64,000 nt of DNA, from positions 24,621,001 to 24,685,000 of the forward strand of contig NC_056755.1 of assembly GCF_018687715.1 (NCBI RefSeq), read 5' to 3'. The translations under genes were made by a program, and so were the position numbers. Origin of the DNA: Carya illinoinensis. Taxonomy: Eukaryota; Streptophyta; Magnoliopsida; Fagales; Juglandaceae. Positions within the stretch are counted from its first letter, which is position 1. Each line of letters begins with the position of its first letter. This document shows, piece after piece, positions 22,575-36,943 of the stretch. The notes beneath the pieces were generated by a model. The model worked only from the letters and a program-made list of their open reading frames with translations, searched no databases and was not told the origin of the DNA.

Positions 22575-24011
22575 ATTCACTCTTAGATTGATAAAGAACA
22601 AGAATAGAAGTCGTATGCTGCACATATATAAGCTAAGAAAGAATTAAAAAGGAAATTAACCTGAAAACACGGTTTAGAGATGACTATTGACTTGTGAGTT
22701 GATTAATGCCCTCAACTCAAGTTAGAAGCTGAACCATGGTGAGATGAGAACATGTGGGGCGTGTGGCACTTCTTTGGCTTGAGGGAAACCGTTTGTATGC
22801 TGAATGGGGGCTACGATTGGAACAGTGATAGAAAAGTTAGGTTTATTCGAGTCAATTCGTTCGGTGCTAGAAATGAGCTGTAAGGCTTTAATGATGGACG
22901 CATTTGATGAGATTTCCCTTGAGAAAATGGTGTAAAGGGCGTTGGCTTTGGGCTGATTAGTTGCAATGCACATGGAGGTGCGCGTAGGTGGCGATGGGCT
23001 GTGACTTGTCTGTTCCATTGACATTCCTTTTGTCGAAATGTGCTGGATCAAGTGTATTCTTCAAATTCACTCTATGAAGGATGAACAACAACAATTAAAT
23101 TTGTAAGGCTCATTTAGAAAAGGTGAGATAGAATTAAAAGGGCAATTATGTTCAAAACAAGGTTTTGTGATGACTAATCACTTGTGAGTTGATTAATGCC
23201 CTCAACTTTATTCAGAAACCTAACAATGGTGGAATGAGAACTTTAGGACCGTGTGGCACATCCTAGGCTCGAGGAAAACCAATGGTTTGGCGTATGTGCG
23301 CAAGAATTCATGAAAAGACGGGTTTCTTCGAGCCAATTCGTCCAATGCCTGAAACGAACCAGGAGTGTTAATGAGGGATGGATGTGTTGTGAGATTGCCC
23401 TTGAGAAAATGGTTTAACAGGCTCGGGCTTTGGGCAGATTAGTTCCAATGCACATGCAGGTGCACGTACGTGGGATTGTATTCCATCTATTGAAATGTGT
23501 TGGATCAATTCTAATCCACTAATTCACTCTGTGAAAGATGAAAAACAACAATAAAAATCATAAGGTCCGTATAAAAAAGGCGAGAATGAATTAATAAGAA
23601 ACTTAAGCTCAAAACATCGTTTAGAGACGACTAATCACCTGTAAGTTTGTTAATGCCGTCAACTTAATTTAAAACCTTCACAATGGCAGGTTGTGGTCAT
23701 GAAGGACATGTGGCACTTCTTGGGCTCGATGGAAACCGATGGTAGGGCTTATGTTGGCTGCGATTGGAAGAACGAAAGAAAAGGCGGGTTTGTTCGGGGC
23801 CAATTCGTCCATTTATAGAAATGAGCTGGAAGGGTTAAGGTGGGAGGCATTTCCTGAGATTTCACATGAGAAAATAATGTAAAAGGCATGGGTTAGGGGC
23901 TGATTAGTTGCAATGCACATGGATGTGCACCAAGGTGGCGATTGGCGGGGACTTGGGCGTTGGAATGATATTCCTTCAACGGAAATGTCGTGGATCAATT
24001 CCAATCCACTA
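22575..24011. repeat. HOR unit U15 (1437 bp)
   Basis: A 22575-23064, B 23065-23521, C 23522-24011. A has GTCGTATGCTGCAC and CTACGATTGG. C has TTTATAGAAATGAG, the variant that becomes common in C monomers to the right of 37.8 kb. Confidence 0.95.
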
Positions 24012-25448
24012 ATTCACTCTTAGATTGATAAAGAACAAGAATAGAAGTCGTAAGGTCCACATATATAAGCTAAGAAAGAATTAAAAAGGAAATTAACCTG
24101 AAAACACGGTTTAGAGATGACTATTGACTTGTGAGTTGATTAATGCCCTCAACTCAAGTTAGAAGCTCAACCATGGTGAGATGAGAACATGTGGGGCGTG
24201 TGGCACTTCTTTGGCTTGAGGGAAACCGTTTGTATGCTAAATGGGGGCCACAATTGGAACAGTGATAGAAAAGATAGGTTTATTCGAGTCAATTCATTCA
24301 GTGCTAGAAATGAGCTGTAAGGCTTTAATCATGGACGCTTTTGATGAGATTTCCCTTGAGAAAATGGTGTAAAGGGCGTTGGCTTTGGGCCGATTAGTTG
24401 CAATGCACATGGAGGTGCGCGTAGGTGGCGATTGGCTGTGACTTGTCTGTTCCATTGACATTCCCTTTGTCGAAATGTGCTGGATCAAGTGTATTCTTCA
24501 AATTCACTCTATGAAGGATGAACAACAACAATTAAATTTGTAAGGCTCATTTAGAAAAGGTGAGATAGAATTAAAAGGGCAATTATGTTCAAAACAAGGT
24601 TTTGTGATGACTAATCCCTTGTCAGTTGATTAATGCCCTCAACTTTATTCAGAAACCTAACAATGGTGGAATGAGAACTTTCGGGCCGTGTGTCACATCC
24701 TAGTCTCGAGGAAAACCAATGGTTTGGCGTATGTGCGCAAGAATTCATGAAAAGACGGGTTTCTTCGAGCCAATTCGTCCAACGCCTGAAACGAACCAGG
24801 AGTGTTAATGAGGGATGGATGTGATGTGAGATTGCCCTTGAGAAAATGGTTTAAGAGCCTTGGGCTTTGGGCTAATTAGTTCCAATGCACATGCAGGTGC
24901 ACCTACGTGGGATTGTATTCCATCTATTGAAAAGTGTTGGATCAATTCTAATCCACTAATTCGCTCTATGAATGATGAGAAACAACAATAAAAGTCATAA
25001 GGTCCGTATAAAAAAGGCAAGAATGAATTAATAAGAAAATTAAGCTCAAAACATCGTTTAGAGACGACTAATCACCTGTAAGTTTGTTAATGCCGTCAAC
25101 TTAAGTTAAAACCTTCACAATGGCAGGTTGTGGTCATGAAGGACATGTGGCACTTCTTGAGCCCGATGGAAACCGATGGTGGGGCTTATGTGGGCTGCGA
25201 TTGGAAGAACGAAAGGAAAGGCGGGTTTGTTCGGGGCCAATTCGTCCATTTCTAGTAATGAGCTGGAAGGATTAAGGTGGGAGGCATTTCATGAGATTTC
25301 ACTTGAGAAAATAATATAAAAGGCATGGGTTAGGGGCTGATTAGTTGCAATGCACATGGATGTGCACCAAGGTGGCGATTGGCGGGGACTTGGGCGTTGG
25401 AATGACATTCCTTCAACGGAAATGTCGTGGATCAATTCCAATCCACTA
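24012..25448. repeat. HOR unit U16 (1437 bp)
   Basis: A 24012-24501, B 24502-24958, C 24959-25448. A has GCTAAATGGGGGCCAC, shared with U17 only. B has CTAGTCTCG and GGGCTAATTAG. C has the box ATTCGCTC and GAGCCCGATGG. Confidence 0.95.
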
Positions 25449-26885
25449 ATTCACTCTTAGATTGATAAAGAACAAGAATAGAAGTCGTAAGGTGCACATA
25501 TATAAGCTAAGAAAGAATTAAAAAGGAAATTAACCTGAAAACACAGTTTAGAGATGACTATCGACTTGTGAGTTGATTAATGCCCTCAACTCAAGTTAGA
25601 AGCTCAACCATGGTGAGATGAGAACATGTGGGGCGTGTGGCACTTCTTTGGCTTGAGGGAAACCGTTTGTATGCTAAATGGGGGCCACAATTGGAACAGT
25701 GATAGAAAAGATAGGTTTATTCGAGTCAATTCGTTCAGTGCTAGAAATGAGCTGTAAGGCTTTAATCATGGACGCATTTGATGAGATTTCCCTTGAGAAA
25801 ATGGTGTAAAGGGCGTTGGCTTTGGGCCGATTAGTTGCAATGCACATGGAGGTGCGCGTAGGTGGCGATTGGCTGTGACTTGTCTGTTCCATTGACATTC
25901 CTTTTGTCGAAATGTGCTGGATCAAGTGTATTCTTCAAATTCACTCTATGAAGGATGAAGAACAACAATTAAATTTGTAAGGCTCCTTTAGAAAAGGTGG
26001 GATAGAATTAAAAGGGCAATTATGTTCAAAACAAGGTTTTGTGATGACTAATCACTTGTGAGTTGATTAATGCCCTCAACTTTATTCAGAAACCTAACAA
26101 TGGTGGAATGAGAACTTTAGGGTCGTGTGGCACATCCTAGGCTCGAGGAAAACCAATGGTTTGGCGTATGTGCGCAAGAATTCATGAAAAGACGGGTTTC
26201 TTCGAGCCAATTCGTCCAACGCCTGAAACGAACCAGGAGTGTTAATGAGGGATGGATGTGATGTGAGATTGCCCTTGAGAAAATGGTTTAAGAGGCTTGG
26301 GCTTTGGGCTGATTAGTTCCAATGCACATGCAGGTGCACCTACGTGGGATTGTATTCCATCTATTGAAATGTGTTGGATCAATTCTAATCCACTAATTCA
26401 CTCTATGAATGATGAGAAACAACAATAAAAGTCATAAGGTCCGTATAAAAAAGGCGAGAATGAATTAACAAGAAAATTAAGCTCAAAACATCGTTTAGAG
26501 ACGACTAATCACCTGTAAGTTTGTTAATGCCGTCAACTTAAGTTTAAACCTTCACAATGGCAGGTTGTGGTCATGAAGGACATGTGGCACTTCTTGGGCT
26601 CGATGGAAACCGATGGTGGGGCTTATGTGGGCTGCGATTGGAAGAACGAAAGGAAAGGCGGGTTTGTTCGGGGCCAATTCGTCCATTTCTAGTAATGAGC
26701 TGGAAGGGTTAAGGTGGGAGGCATTTCGTGAGATTTCACTTGAGAAAATAATATAAAAGGCATGGGTTAGGGGCTGATTAGTTGCAATGCACATGGATGT
26801 GCACGAAGGTGGCGATTGGTGGGGACTTGGGCGTTGGAATGACATTCCTTCAACGGAAATGTCGTGGATCAATTCCAATCCACTA
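25449..26885. repeat. HOR unit U17 (1437 bp)
   Basis: A 25449-25938, B 25939-26395, C 26396-26885. C begins the variant set AATTAACAAG, AGTTTAAACC, GCATTTCGTGAG, GCACGAAGG and GATTGGTGGGG, shared with C of U18, U21, U22 and U23. Confidence 0.95.
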
Positions 26886-28322
26886 ATTCACTCTTAGATT
26901 GATAAAGATCAAGAATAGAAGTCGTAAGGTCCACATATATAAGCTAAGAAAGAATTAAAAAGGAAATTAACCTGAAAACACGGTTTATAGATGACTATGG
27001 ACTTGTGAGTTGATTATTGCCCTCAACTCAAGTTAGAAGCTCAACCATGGTGAGATGGGAACATGTGGGGCGTGTGGCACTTCTTTGGCTTGAGGGAAGC
27101 CGTTTGTATGCTGAATGGGGACTACAATTGGAACAGTGATAGAAAAGAGAGGTTTATTCGAGTCAATTCGTTTAGTGCTAGAAATGAGCTGTAAGGCTTT
27201 AATGATGGACGCATTTGATGAGATTTCCCTTGAGAAAATGGTGTAAAGGGCGTTGGCTTTGGGCCGATTGGTTGCAATGCACATGGAGGTGCGCGTAGGT
27301 GGCGATTGGCTGTGACTTGTCTGTTCCATTGACATTCCTTTTGTCGAAATGTGCTGCATCAAGTGTATCCTTCAAATTCACTCTATGAAGGATGAAGAAC
27401 AACAATTAAATTTGTAAGGCTCATTTAGAAAAGGTGAGATAGAATTAAAAGGGCAATTATGTTCAAAACAAGGTTTTGTGATGACTAATCACTTGTGAGT
27501 TGATTAATGCCCTCAACTTTATTCAGAAATCTAACAATGGTGGAATGAGAACTTTAGGGCCGTGTGTCACATCCTAGGCTCGAGGAAAACCAATGGTTTG
27601 GCGTATGCGCGCAAGAATTCATGAAAAGATGGGTTTCTTCGAGCCAATTCGTCCAATGCCTGAAACGAACCAGGAGTGTTAATGAGGGATGGATGTGATG
27701 TGAGATTGCCCTTGAGAAAATGGTTTTAGAGGCTTGGGCTTTGGGCTGATTAGTTCCAATGCACATGCAGGTGCACCTACGTGGGATTGTATTCCATCTA
27801 TTGAAATGTGTTGGATCAATTCTAATCCACTAATTCACTCTATGAATGATGAGAAACAACAATAAAAGTCATAAGGTCCGTATAAAAAAGGCGAGAATGA
27901 ATTAACAAGAAAATTAAGCTCAAAACAGCGTTTAGAGACGACTAATCACCTGTAAGTTTGTTAATGCCGTCAACTTAAGTTTAAACTTTCACAATGGCAG
28001 GTTGTGGTCATGAAGGACATGTGGCACTTCTTGGGCTCGATGGAAACCGATGGTGGGGTTTATGTGGGCTGCGATTGGAAGAACGAAAGGAAAGGCGGGT
28101 TTGTTCGGGGCCAATTCGTCCATTTCTAGTAATGAGCTGGAAGGGTTAAGGTGGGAGGCATTTCGTGAGATTTCACTTGAGAAAATAATATAAAAGGCAT
28201 GGGTTAGGGGCTGATTAGTTGCAATGCACATGGATGTGCACGAAGGTGGCGATTGGTGGGGACTTGGGCGTTGGAATGACATTCCTTCAACGGAAATGTC
28301 GTGGATCAATTCCAATCCACTA
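26886..28322. repeat. HOR unit U18 (1437 bp)
   Basis: A 26886-27375, B 27376-27832, C 27833-28322. A has GGAAGCCG, GGGGACTAC, GATTGGTTGC, GTGCTGCATC and GTATCCTTC. B has GAAATCTAAC, GTATGCGCGC and AAGATGGG. The same set returns in U19, U23 and U24. Confidence 0.95.
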
Positions 28323-29759
28323 ATTCACTCTTAGATTGATAAAGAACAAGAATAGAAGTCGTAAGGTCCACATATATAAGCTAAGAAAGAATTAAAAAGG
28401 AAATTAACCTGAAAACACGGTTTATAGATGACTATGTACTTGTGAGTTGATTAATGCCCTCAACTCAAGTTAGAAGCTCAACCATGGTGAGATGGGAACA
28501 TGTGGGGCGTGTGGCACTTCTTTGGCTTGAGGGAAGCCGTTTGTATGCTGAATGGGGACTACAATTGGAACAGTGATAGAAAAGATAGGTTTATTCGAGT
28601 CAATTCGTTTAGTGCTAGAAATGAGCTGTAAGGCTTTAATGATGGACGCATTTGATGAGATTTCCCTTGAGAAAATGGTGAAAAGGGCGTTGGCTTTGGG
28701 CCGATTGGTTGCAATGCACATGGAGGTGCGCGTAGGTGGCGATTGGCTTTGACTTGTCTGTTCCATTGACATTCCTTTTGTCGAAATGTGCTGCATCAAG
28801 TGTATCCTTCAAATTCACTCTATGAAGGCTGAAGAACAACAATTAAATTTGTAAGGCTCATTTAGAAAAGGTGAGATAGAATTAAAAGGGCAATTATGTT
28901 CAAAACAAGGTTTTGTGATGACTAATCACTTGTGAGTTGATTAATGCCCTCAACTTTATTCAGAAATCTAACAATGGTGGAATGAGAACTTTAGGGCCGT
29001 GTGTCACATCCTAGGCTCGAGGAAAACCAATGGTTTGGCGTATGCGCGCAAGAATTCATGAAAAGATGGGTTTCTTCGAGCCAATTCGTCCAACGCCTGA
29101 AACGAACCAGGAGTGTTAATGAGGGATGAATGTGATGTGAGATTGCCCTTGAGAAAATGGTTTAAGAGGCTTGGGCTTTGGGCTGATTAGTTCCAATGCA
29201 CATGCAGGTGCACCTACGTGGGATTGTATTCCATCTATTGAAATGTGTTGGATCAATTCTAATCCACTAATTCACTCTATGAATGATGAGAAACAACAAT
29301 AAAAGTCATAAGGTCCGTATAAAAAAGGCGACAATGAATTAATAAGAAAATTAAGCTCAAAACATCGTTTAGAGATGACTAATCACCTGTAAGTTTGTTA
29401 ATGCCGTCAACTTAAGTTAAAACCTCCACAATGGCAGGTTGTGGTCATGAAGGACATGTGGCACTTCTTGGGCTCGATGGAAACCGATGGTGGGGCTTAT
29501 GTGGGCTGCGATTGGAAGAACGAAAGGAAAGGCGGGTTTGTTCGGGGCCAATTCGTCCATTTCTAGTAATGAGCTGGAAGGGTTAAGGTGGGAGGCATTT
29601 CATGAGATTTCACATGAGAAAATAATATAAAAGGCATGGGTTAGGGGCTGATTAGTTGCAATGCACATGGATGTGCACCAAGGTGGCGATTGGCGGGGAC
29701 TTGGGCGTTGGAATGACATTCCTTCAACGGAAATGTCGTGGATCAATTCCAATCCACTA
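28323..29759. repeat. HOR unit U19 (1437 bp)
   Basis: A 28323-28812, B 28813-29269, C 29270-29759. A and B are U18-like. In A, GTGTAAAGG reads GTGAAAAGG, removing a + strand stop. C reverts to CACCAAGG/GCGGGG and has ACCTCCAC and CACATGAG, matched by C of U24. Confidence 0.95.
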
Positions 29760-31196
29760 ATTCACTCTTAGATTGATAAAGAACAAGAATAGAAGTCGTA
29801 AGGTCCACATATATAAGCTAAGAAAGAATTAAAAAGGAAATTAACCTGAAAACACGGTTTAGAGATGACTATTGACTTGTGAGTTGATTAATGCCCTCAA
29901 CTCAAGTTAGAAGCTGAACCATGGTGAGATGAGAACATGTGGGGCGTGTGGCACTTCTTTGGCTTGAGGGAAACCGTTTGTATGCTGAATGGGGGCTAGA
30001 ATTGGAAAAGTGATAGAAAAGATAGGTTTATTCGAGTCAATTCGTTCAGTGCTAGAAATGAGCTGTAACGCTTTAATCATGGACGCATTTGATGAGATTT
30101 CCCTTGAGAAAATGGTGTAAAGGGTGTTGGCTTTGGGCCGATTAGTTGCAATGCACATGGAGGTGCGTGTAGGTGGCGATTGGCTGTGACTTGTCTGTTC
30201 CATTGACATTCCTTTTGTCGAAATGTGCTGGATCAAGTGTATTCTTCAAATTCACTCTATGAAGGATGAACAACAACAATTAAATTTGTAAGGCTCATTT
30301 AGAAAAGGTGAGATAGAATTAAAAGGGCAATTATGTTCAAAACAAGGTTTTGTGATGACTAATCACTTGTGAGTTGATTAATGCCCTCAACTTTATTCAG
30401 AAACCTAACAATGGTGGAATGAGAACTTTAGGGCCGTGTGTCACATCCTAGGCTTGAGGAAAACCAATGGTTTGGCGTATGTGCGCAAGAATTCATGAAA
30501 AGACGGGTTTCTTCGAGCCAATTCGTCCAACGCCTGAAACGAACCAGGAGTGTTAATGAGGGATGGATGTGATGTGAGATTGCCCTTGAGAAAATGGTTT
30601 AAGAGGCTTGGGCTTTGGGCTGATTAGTTCCAATGCACATGCAGGTGCACCTACGTGGGATTGTATTCCATCTATTGAAATGTGTTGGATCAATTCTAAT
30701 CCACTAATTCACTCTATGAATGATGAGAAACAACAATAAAAGTCATAAGGTCCGTATAAAAAGGGCGAGAATGAATTCATAAGAAAATTAAGCTCAAAAC
30801 ATCGTTTAGAAACGACTAATCACCTGTAAGTTTGTTAATGCAGTCAACTTAAGTTAAAACCTTCACAATGGCAGGTTGTGGTCATGAAGGACATGTGGCA
30901 CTTCTTGGGCTCGATGGAAACCGATGGTGGGGCTTATGTGGGCTGCGATTGGAAGAATGAAAGGAAAGACGGGTTTGTTCCGGGCCAATTCGTCCATTTC
31001 TAGTAATGAGCTGGAAGGGTTAAGGTGGGAGGCATTTCATGAGATTTCACTTGAGAAAATAATATAAAAGGCATGGGTTAGGGGCTGATTAGTTGCAATG
31101 CACATGGATGTGCACCAAGGTGGCGATTGGCGGGGACTTGGGCGTTGGAATGACATTCCTTCAACGGAAATGTCGTGGATCAATTCCAATCCACTA
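29760..31196. repeat. HOR unit U20 (1437 bp)
   Basis: A 29760-30249, B 30250-30706, C 30707-31196. A has GAAGCTGAACC, GCTAGAATTGGAAAAGTG and GTAACGC, matched by U25 A 7184 bp to the right. Confidence 0.95.
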
Positions 31197-32633
31197 ATTC
31201 ACTCTTAGATTGATAAAGAACAAGAATAGAAGTCGTAAGGTCCACATATATAAGCTAAGAAAGAATTAAAAAGGAAATTAACCTGAAAACACGGTTTAGA
31301 GATGACTATTGACTTGTGAGTTGATTAATGCCCTCAACTCAAGTTAGAAGCTCAACCATGGTGAGATGAGAACATGTGGGGCGTGTGGCACTTCTTTGGC
31401 TTGAGGTAAACCGTTTGTATGCTGAATGGGGGCTAGAATTGGAAAAGTGACAAAAAAGATAGGTTTATTCGAGTCAATTCGTTAAGTGCTAGAAATGAGC
31501 TGTAAGGCTTTAATCATGGACGCATTTGATGAGATTTCCCTTGAGAAAATGGTGTAAAGGGCGTTGGCTTTGGGCCGATTAGTTGCAATGCACATGGAGG
31601 TGCGCGTAGGTGGCGATTGGCTGTGACTTGTCTGTTCCATTGACATTCCTTTTGTCGAAATGTGCTGGATCAAGTGTATTCTTCAAATTCACTCTATGAA
31701 GGATGAACAACAACAATTAAATTTGTAAGGCTCATTTAGAAAAGGTGAGATAGAATTAAAAGGGCAATTATGTTCAAAACAAGGTTTTGTGATGACTAAT
31801 CACTTGTGAGTTGATTAAAGCCCTCAACTTTATTCAGAAACCTAACAATGGTGGAATGAGAACTTTAGGGCCGTGTGGCACATCCTAGGCTCGAGGAAAA
31901 CCAATGGTTTGGCGTATGTGCGCAAGAATTCATGAAAAGACAGGTTTCTTCGAGCCAATTCGTCCAACGCCTGAAATGAACCAGGAGTGTTAATGAGGGA
32001 TGGATGGGATGTGAGATTGCCCTTGTGAAAATGGTTTAAGAGGCTTGGGCTTTGGGCTGATTAGTTCCAATGCACATGCAGGTGCACCTACGTGGGATTG
32101 TATTCCATCTATTGAAATGTGTTGGATCAATTCTAATCCACTAATTCACTCTATGAATGATGAGAAACAACAATAAAAGTCATAAGGTCCGTATAAAAAA
32201 GGCGAGAATGAATTAACAAGAAAATGAAGCTCAAAACATCGTTTAGAGACGACTAATCACCTGTAAGTTTGTTAATGCCGTCAACTTAAGTTTAAACCTT
32301 CACAATGGCAGGTTGTGGTCATGAAGGACATGTGGCACTTCTTGGGCTCGATGGAAACCGATGGTGGGGCTTATGTGGGCTGCGATTGGAAGAACGAAAG
32401 GAAAGGCGGGTTTGTTCGGGGCCAATTCGTCCATTTCTAGTAATGAGCTGGAAGGGTTAAGGTGGGAGGCATTTCGTGAGATTTCACTTGAGAAAATAAT
32501 ATAAAAGGCATGGGTTAGGGGCTGATTAGTTGCAATGCACATGGATGTGCACGAAGGTGGCGATTGGTGGGGACTTCGGCGTTGGAATGACATTCCTTCA
32601 ACGGAAATGTCGTGGATCAATTCCAATCCACTA
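31197..32633. repeat. HOR unit U21 (1437 bp)
   Basis: A 31197-31686, B 31687-32143, C 32144-32633. A shares TAGAATTGGAAAAGTG with U20 but adds GTGACAAAAAAG. B has GATTAAAGCCC and CCCTTGTGAAAATG. C is of the GCACGAAGG class. Confidence 0.95.
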
Positions 32634-34070
32634 ATTCACTCTTAGATTGATAAAGAACAAGAATAGAAGTCGTAAGGTGCACATATATAAGCTAAGAAAG
32701 AATTAAAAAGGAAATTAACCTGAAAACACGGTTTAGAGATGACTATTGACTTGTGAGTTGATTAATGCCCTCAACTCAAGTTAGAAGCTCAACCATGGTG
32801 AGATGAGAACATGTGGGGCGTGTGGCACTTCTTTGGCTTGAGGGAAACCGTTTGTATGCTGAATGGGGGCTACAATTGGAACAGTGATAGAAAAGATAGG
32901 TTTATTCGAGTCAATTCGTTCAGTGCTAGAAATGAGCTGTAAGGCTGTAATCATGGACGCATTTGATGAGATTTCCCTTGAGAAAATGGTGTAAAGGGCG
33001 TTGGCTTTGGGCCGATTAGTTGCAATGCACATGGAGGTGCGCGTAGGTGGCGATTGGCTGTGACTTGTCTGTTCCATTGACATTCCTTTTGTCAAAATGT
33101 GCTGGATCAAGTGTATTCTTCAAATTCACTCTATGAAGGATGAACAACAACAATTAAATTTGTAAGGCTCATTTAGAAAAGGTGAGATAGAATTAAAAGG
33201 GCAATTATGTTCAAAACAAGGTTTTGTGATGACTAATCACTTGTGAGTTGATTAATGCCCTCAACTTTATTCAGAAACCTAACAATGGTGGAATGAGAAC
33301 TTTAGGGCCCTGTGGCACATCCTAGGCTCGAGGAAAACCAATGGTTTGGCGTATGTGCGCAAGAATTCATGAAAAGACAGGTTTCTTCGAGCCAATTCGT
33401 CCAACGCCTGAAACGAACCAGGAGTGTTAATGAGGGATGGATGGGATGTGAGATTGCCCTTGAGAAAATGGTTTAAGAGGCTTGGGCTTTGGGCTGATTA
33501 GTTCCAATGCACATGCAGGTGCACCTACGTGGGATTGTATTCCATCTATTGAAATGTGTTGGATCAATTCTAATCCACTAATTCACTCTATGAATGATGA
33601 GAAACAACAACAAAAGTCATAAGGTCCGTATAAAAAAGGCGAGAATGAATTAACAAGAAAATGAAGCTCAAAACATCGTTTAGAGACGACTAATCACCTG
33701 TAAGTTTGTTAATGCCGTCAACTTAAGTTTAAACCTTCACAATGGCAGGTTGTGGTCATGAAGGACATGTGGCACTTCTTGGGCTCGATGGAAACCGATG
33801 GTGGGGCTTATGTGGGCTGCGATTGGAAGAACGAAAGGAAAGGCGGGTTTGTTCGGGGCCAATTCGTCCATTTCTAGTAATGAGCTGGAAGGGTTAAGGT
33901 GGGAGGCATTTCGTGAGATTTCACTTGAGAAAATAATATAAAAGGCATGGGTTAGGGGCTGATTAGTTGCAATGCACATGGATGTGCACGAAGGTGGCGA
34001 TTGGTGGGGACTTGGGCGTTGGAATGACATTCCTTCAATGGAAATGTCGTGGATCAATTCCAATCCACTA
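32634..34070. repeat. HOR unit U22 (1437 bp)
   Basis: A 32634-33123, B 33124-33580, C 33581-34070. A has GGCTGTAATC. B has GGGCCCTGTGG, shared with U25 B, and GATGGGATGTG. C has AACAACAACAAAAG. Confidence 0.95.
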
Positions 34071-35507
34071 ATTCACTCTTAGATTGATAAAGAACAAGAA
34101 TAGAAGTCGTAAGGTCCACATATATAAGCTAAGAAAGAATTAAAAAGGAAATTAACCTGAAAACACGTTTTAGAGATGACTATGGACTTGTGAGTTGATT
34201 AATGCCCTCAACTCAAGTTAGAAGCTCAACCATGGTGAGATGGGAACATGTGGGGCATGTGGCACTTCTTTGGCTTGAGGGAAGCCGTTTGTATGCTGAA
34301 TGGGGACTACAATTGGAACAGTGATAGAAAAGATAGGTTTATTCGAGTCAATTCGTTTAGTGCTATAAATGAGCTGTAAGGCTTTAATGATGGACGCATT
34401 TGATGAGATTTCCCTTGAGAAAATGGTGTAAAGGGCGTTGGCTTTGGGCCGATTGGTTGCAATGCGAATGGAGGTGCGCGTAGGTGGCGATTGGCTGTGA
34501 CTTGTCTGTTCCATTGACATTCCTTTTGTCGAAATGTGCTGCATCAAGTGTATCCTTCAAATTCACTCTATGAAGGATGAAGAACAACAATTAAATTTGT
34601 AAGGCTCATTTAGAAAAGGTGAGATAGAATTAAAAGGGCAATTATGTTCAAAACAAGGTTTTGTGATGACTAATCACTTGTGAGTTGATTAATGCCCTCA
34701 ACTTTATTCAGAAATCTAACAATGGTGGAATGAGAACTTTAGGGCCGTGTGTCACATCCTAGGCTCGAGGAAAACCAATGGTTTGGCGTATGCGCGCAAG
34801 AATTCATGAAAAGATGGGTTTCTTCGAGCCAATTCGTCCAACGCCTGAAATGAACCAGGAGTGTTAATGAGGGATGGATGGGATGTGAGATTGCCCTTGA
34901 GAAAATGGTTTAAGAGGCTTGGGCTTTGGGCTGATTAGTTCCAATGCACATGCAGGTGCACCTACGTGGGATTGTATTCCATCTATTGAAATGTGTTGGA
35001 TCAATTCTAATCCACTAATTCACTCTATGAATGATGAGAAACAACAATAAAAGTCATAAGGTCCGTATAAAAAAGGCGAGAATGAATTAACAAGAAAATT
35101 AAGCTCAAAACATCGTTTAGAGATGACTAATCACCTGTAAGTTTGTTAATGCCGTCAACTTAAGTTTAAACCTTCACAATGGCAGGTTGTGGTCATGAAG
35201 GACATGTGGCACTTCTTGGGCTCGATGGAAACCGATGGTGGGGCTTATGTGGGCTGCGATTGGAAGAACGAAAGGAAAGGTGGGTTTGTTCGGGGCCAAT
35301 TCGTCCATTTCTAGTAATGAGCTGGAAGGGTTAAGGTGGGAGGCATTTCGTGAGATTTCACTTGAGAAAATAATATAAAAGGCATGGGTTAGGGGCTGAT
35401 TATTTGCAATGCACATGGATGTGCACGAAGGTGGCGATTGGTGGGGACTTGGGCGTTGGAATGACATTCCTTCAACGGAAATGTCGTGGATCAATTCCAA
35501 TCCACTA
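34071..35507. repeat. HOR unit U23 (1437 bp)
   Basis: A 34071-34560, B 34561-35017, C 35018-35507. A matches U18 A 7185 bp to the left (GGAAGCCG, GTGCTGCATC). Private changes are GTGCTATAAATG, ATGCGAATGG and GATTATTTGC (in C). Confidence 0.95.
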
Positions 35508-36943
35508 ATTCACTCTTAGATTGATAAAGAACAAGAATAGAAGTCGTAAGGTCCACATATATAAGCTAAGAAAGAATTAAAAAGGAAATTAACCTGAAAA
35601 CACGGTTTAGAGATGACTATGGACTTGTGAGTTGATTAATGCCCTCAACTCAAGTTAGAAGCTCAACCATGGTGAGATGGGAACATGTGGGGCGTGTGGC
35701 ACTTCTTTGGCTTGAGGGAAGCCGTTTGTATGCTGAATGGGGACTACAATTGGAACAGTGATAGAAAAGATAGGTTTATTCGAGTCAATTCGTTTAGTGC
35801 TAGAAATGAGCTGTAAGGCTTTAATGATGGACGCATTTGATGAGATTTCCCTTGAGAAAATGGTGTAAAGGGCGTTGGCTTTGGGCCGATTGGTTGCAAT
35901 GCACATGGAGGTGCGCGTAGGTGGCGATTGGCTGTGACTTGTCTGTTCCATTGACATTCCTTTTGTCGAAATGTGCTGGATCAAGTGTATCCTTCAAATT
36001 CACTCTATGAAGGATGAAGAACAACAATTAAATTTGTAAGGCTCATTTAGAAAAGGTGAGATAGAATTAAAAGGGAAATTATGTTCAAAACAAGGTTTTG
36101 TGATGACTAATCACTTGTGAGTTGATTAATGCCCTCAACTTTATTCAGAAATCTAACAATGGTGGAATGAGAACTTTAGGGCCGTGTGTCACATCCTAGG
36201 CTCGAGGAAAACCAATGGTTTGGCGTATGCGCGCAAGGATTCATGAAAAGATGGGTTTCTTCGAGCCAATTCGTCCAACGCCTGAAATGAACCAGGAGTG
36301 TTAATGAGGGATGGATGTGATGTGAGATTGCCTTGAGAAAATGGTTTAAGAGGCTTGGGCTTTGGGCTGATTAGTTCCAATGCACATGCAGGTGCACCTG
36401 CGTGGGATTGTATTCCATCTATTGAAATGTGTTGGATCAATTCTAATCCACTAATTCACTCTATGAATGATGAGAAACAACAATAAAAGTCATAAGGTCC
36501 GTATAAAAAAGGCGAGAATGAATTAATAAGAAAATTAAGCTCAAAACATCGTTTAGAGATGACTAATCACCTGTAAGTTTGTTAATGCCGTCAACTTAAG
36601 TTAAAACCTCCACAATGGCAGGTTGTGGTCATGAAGGACATGTGGCACTTCTTGGGCTCGATGGAAACCGATGGTGGGGCTTATGTGGGCTGCGATTGGA
36701 AGAATGAAAGGAAAGGCGGGTTTGTTCGGGGCCAATTCGTCCATTTCTAGTAATGAGCTGGAAGGGTTAAGGTGGGAGGCATTTCATGAGATTTCACATG
36801 AGAAAATAATATAAAAGGCATGGGTTAGGGGCTGATTAGTTGCAATGCACATGGATGTGCACCAAGGTGGCGATTGGCGGGGACTTGGGCGTTGGAATGA
36901 CATTCCTTCAACGGAAATGTCGTGGATCAATTCCAATCCACTA
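35508..36943. repeat. HOR unit U24 (1436 bp)
   Basis: A 35508-35997, B 35998-36453 (456, one C lost in GATTGCCTTGAG), C 36454-36943. A and B are U18-like, except that A ends GTGCTGGATC. C matches U19 C (ACCTCCAC, CACATGAG). Confidence 0.95.
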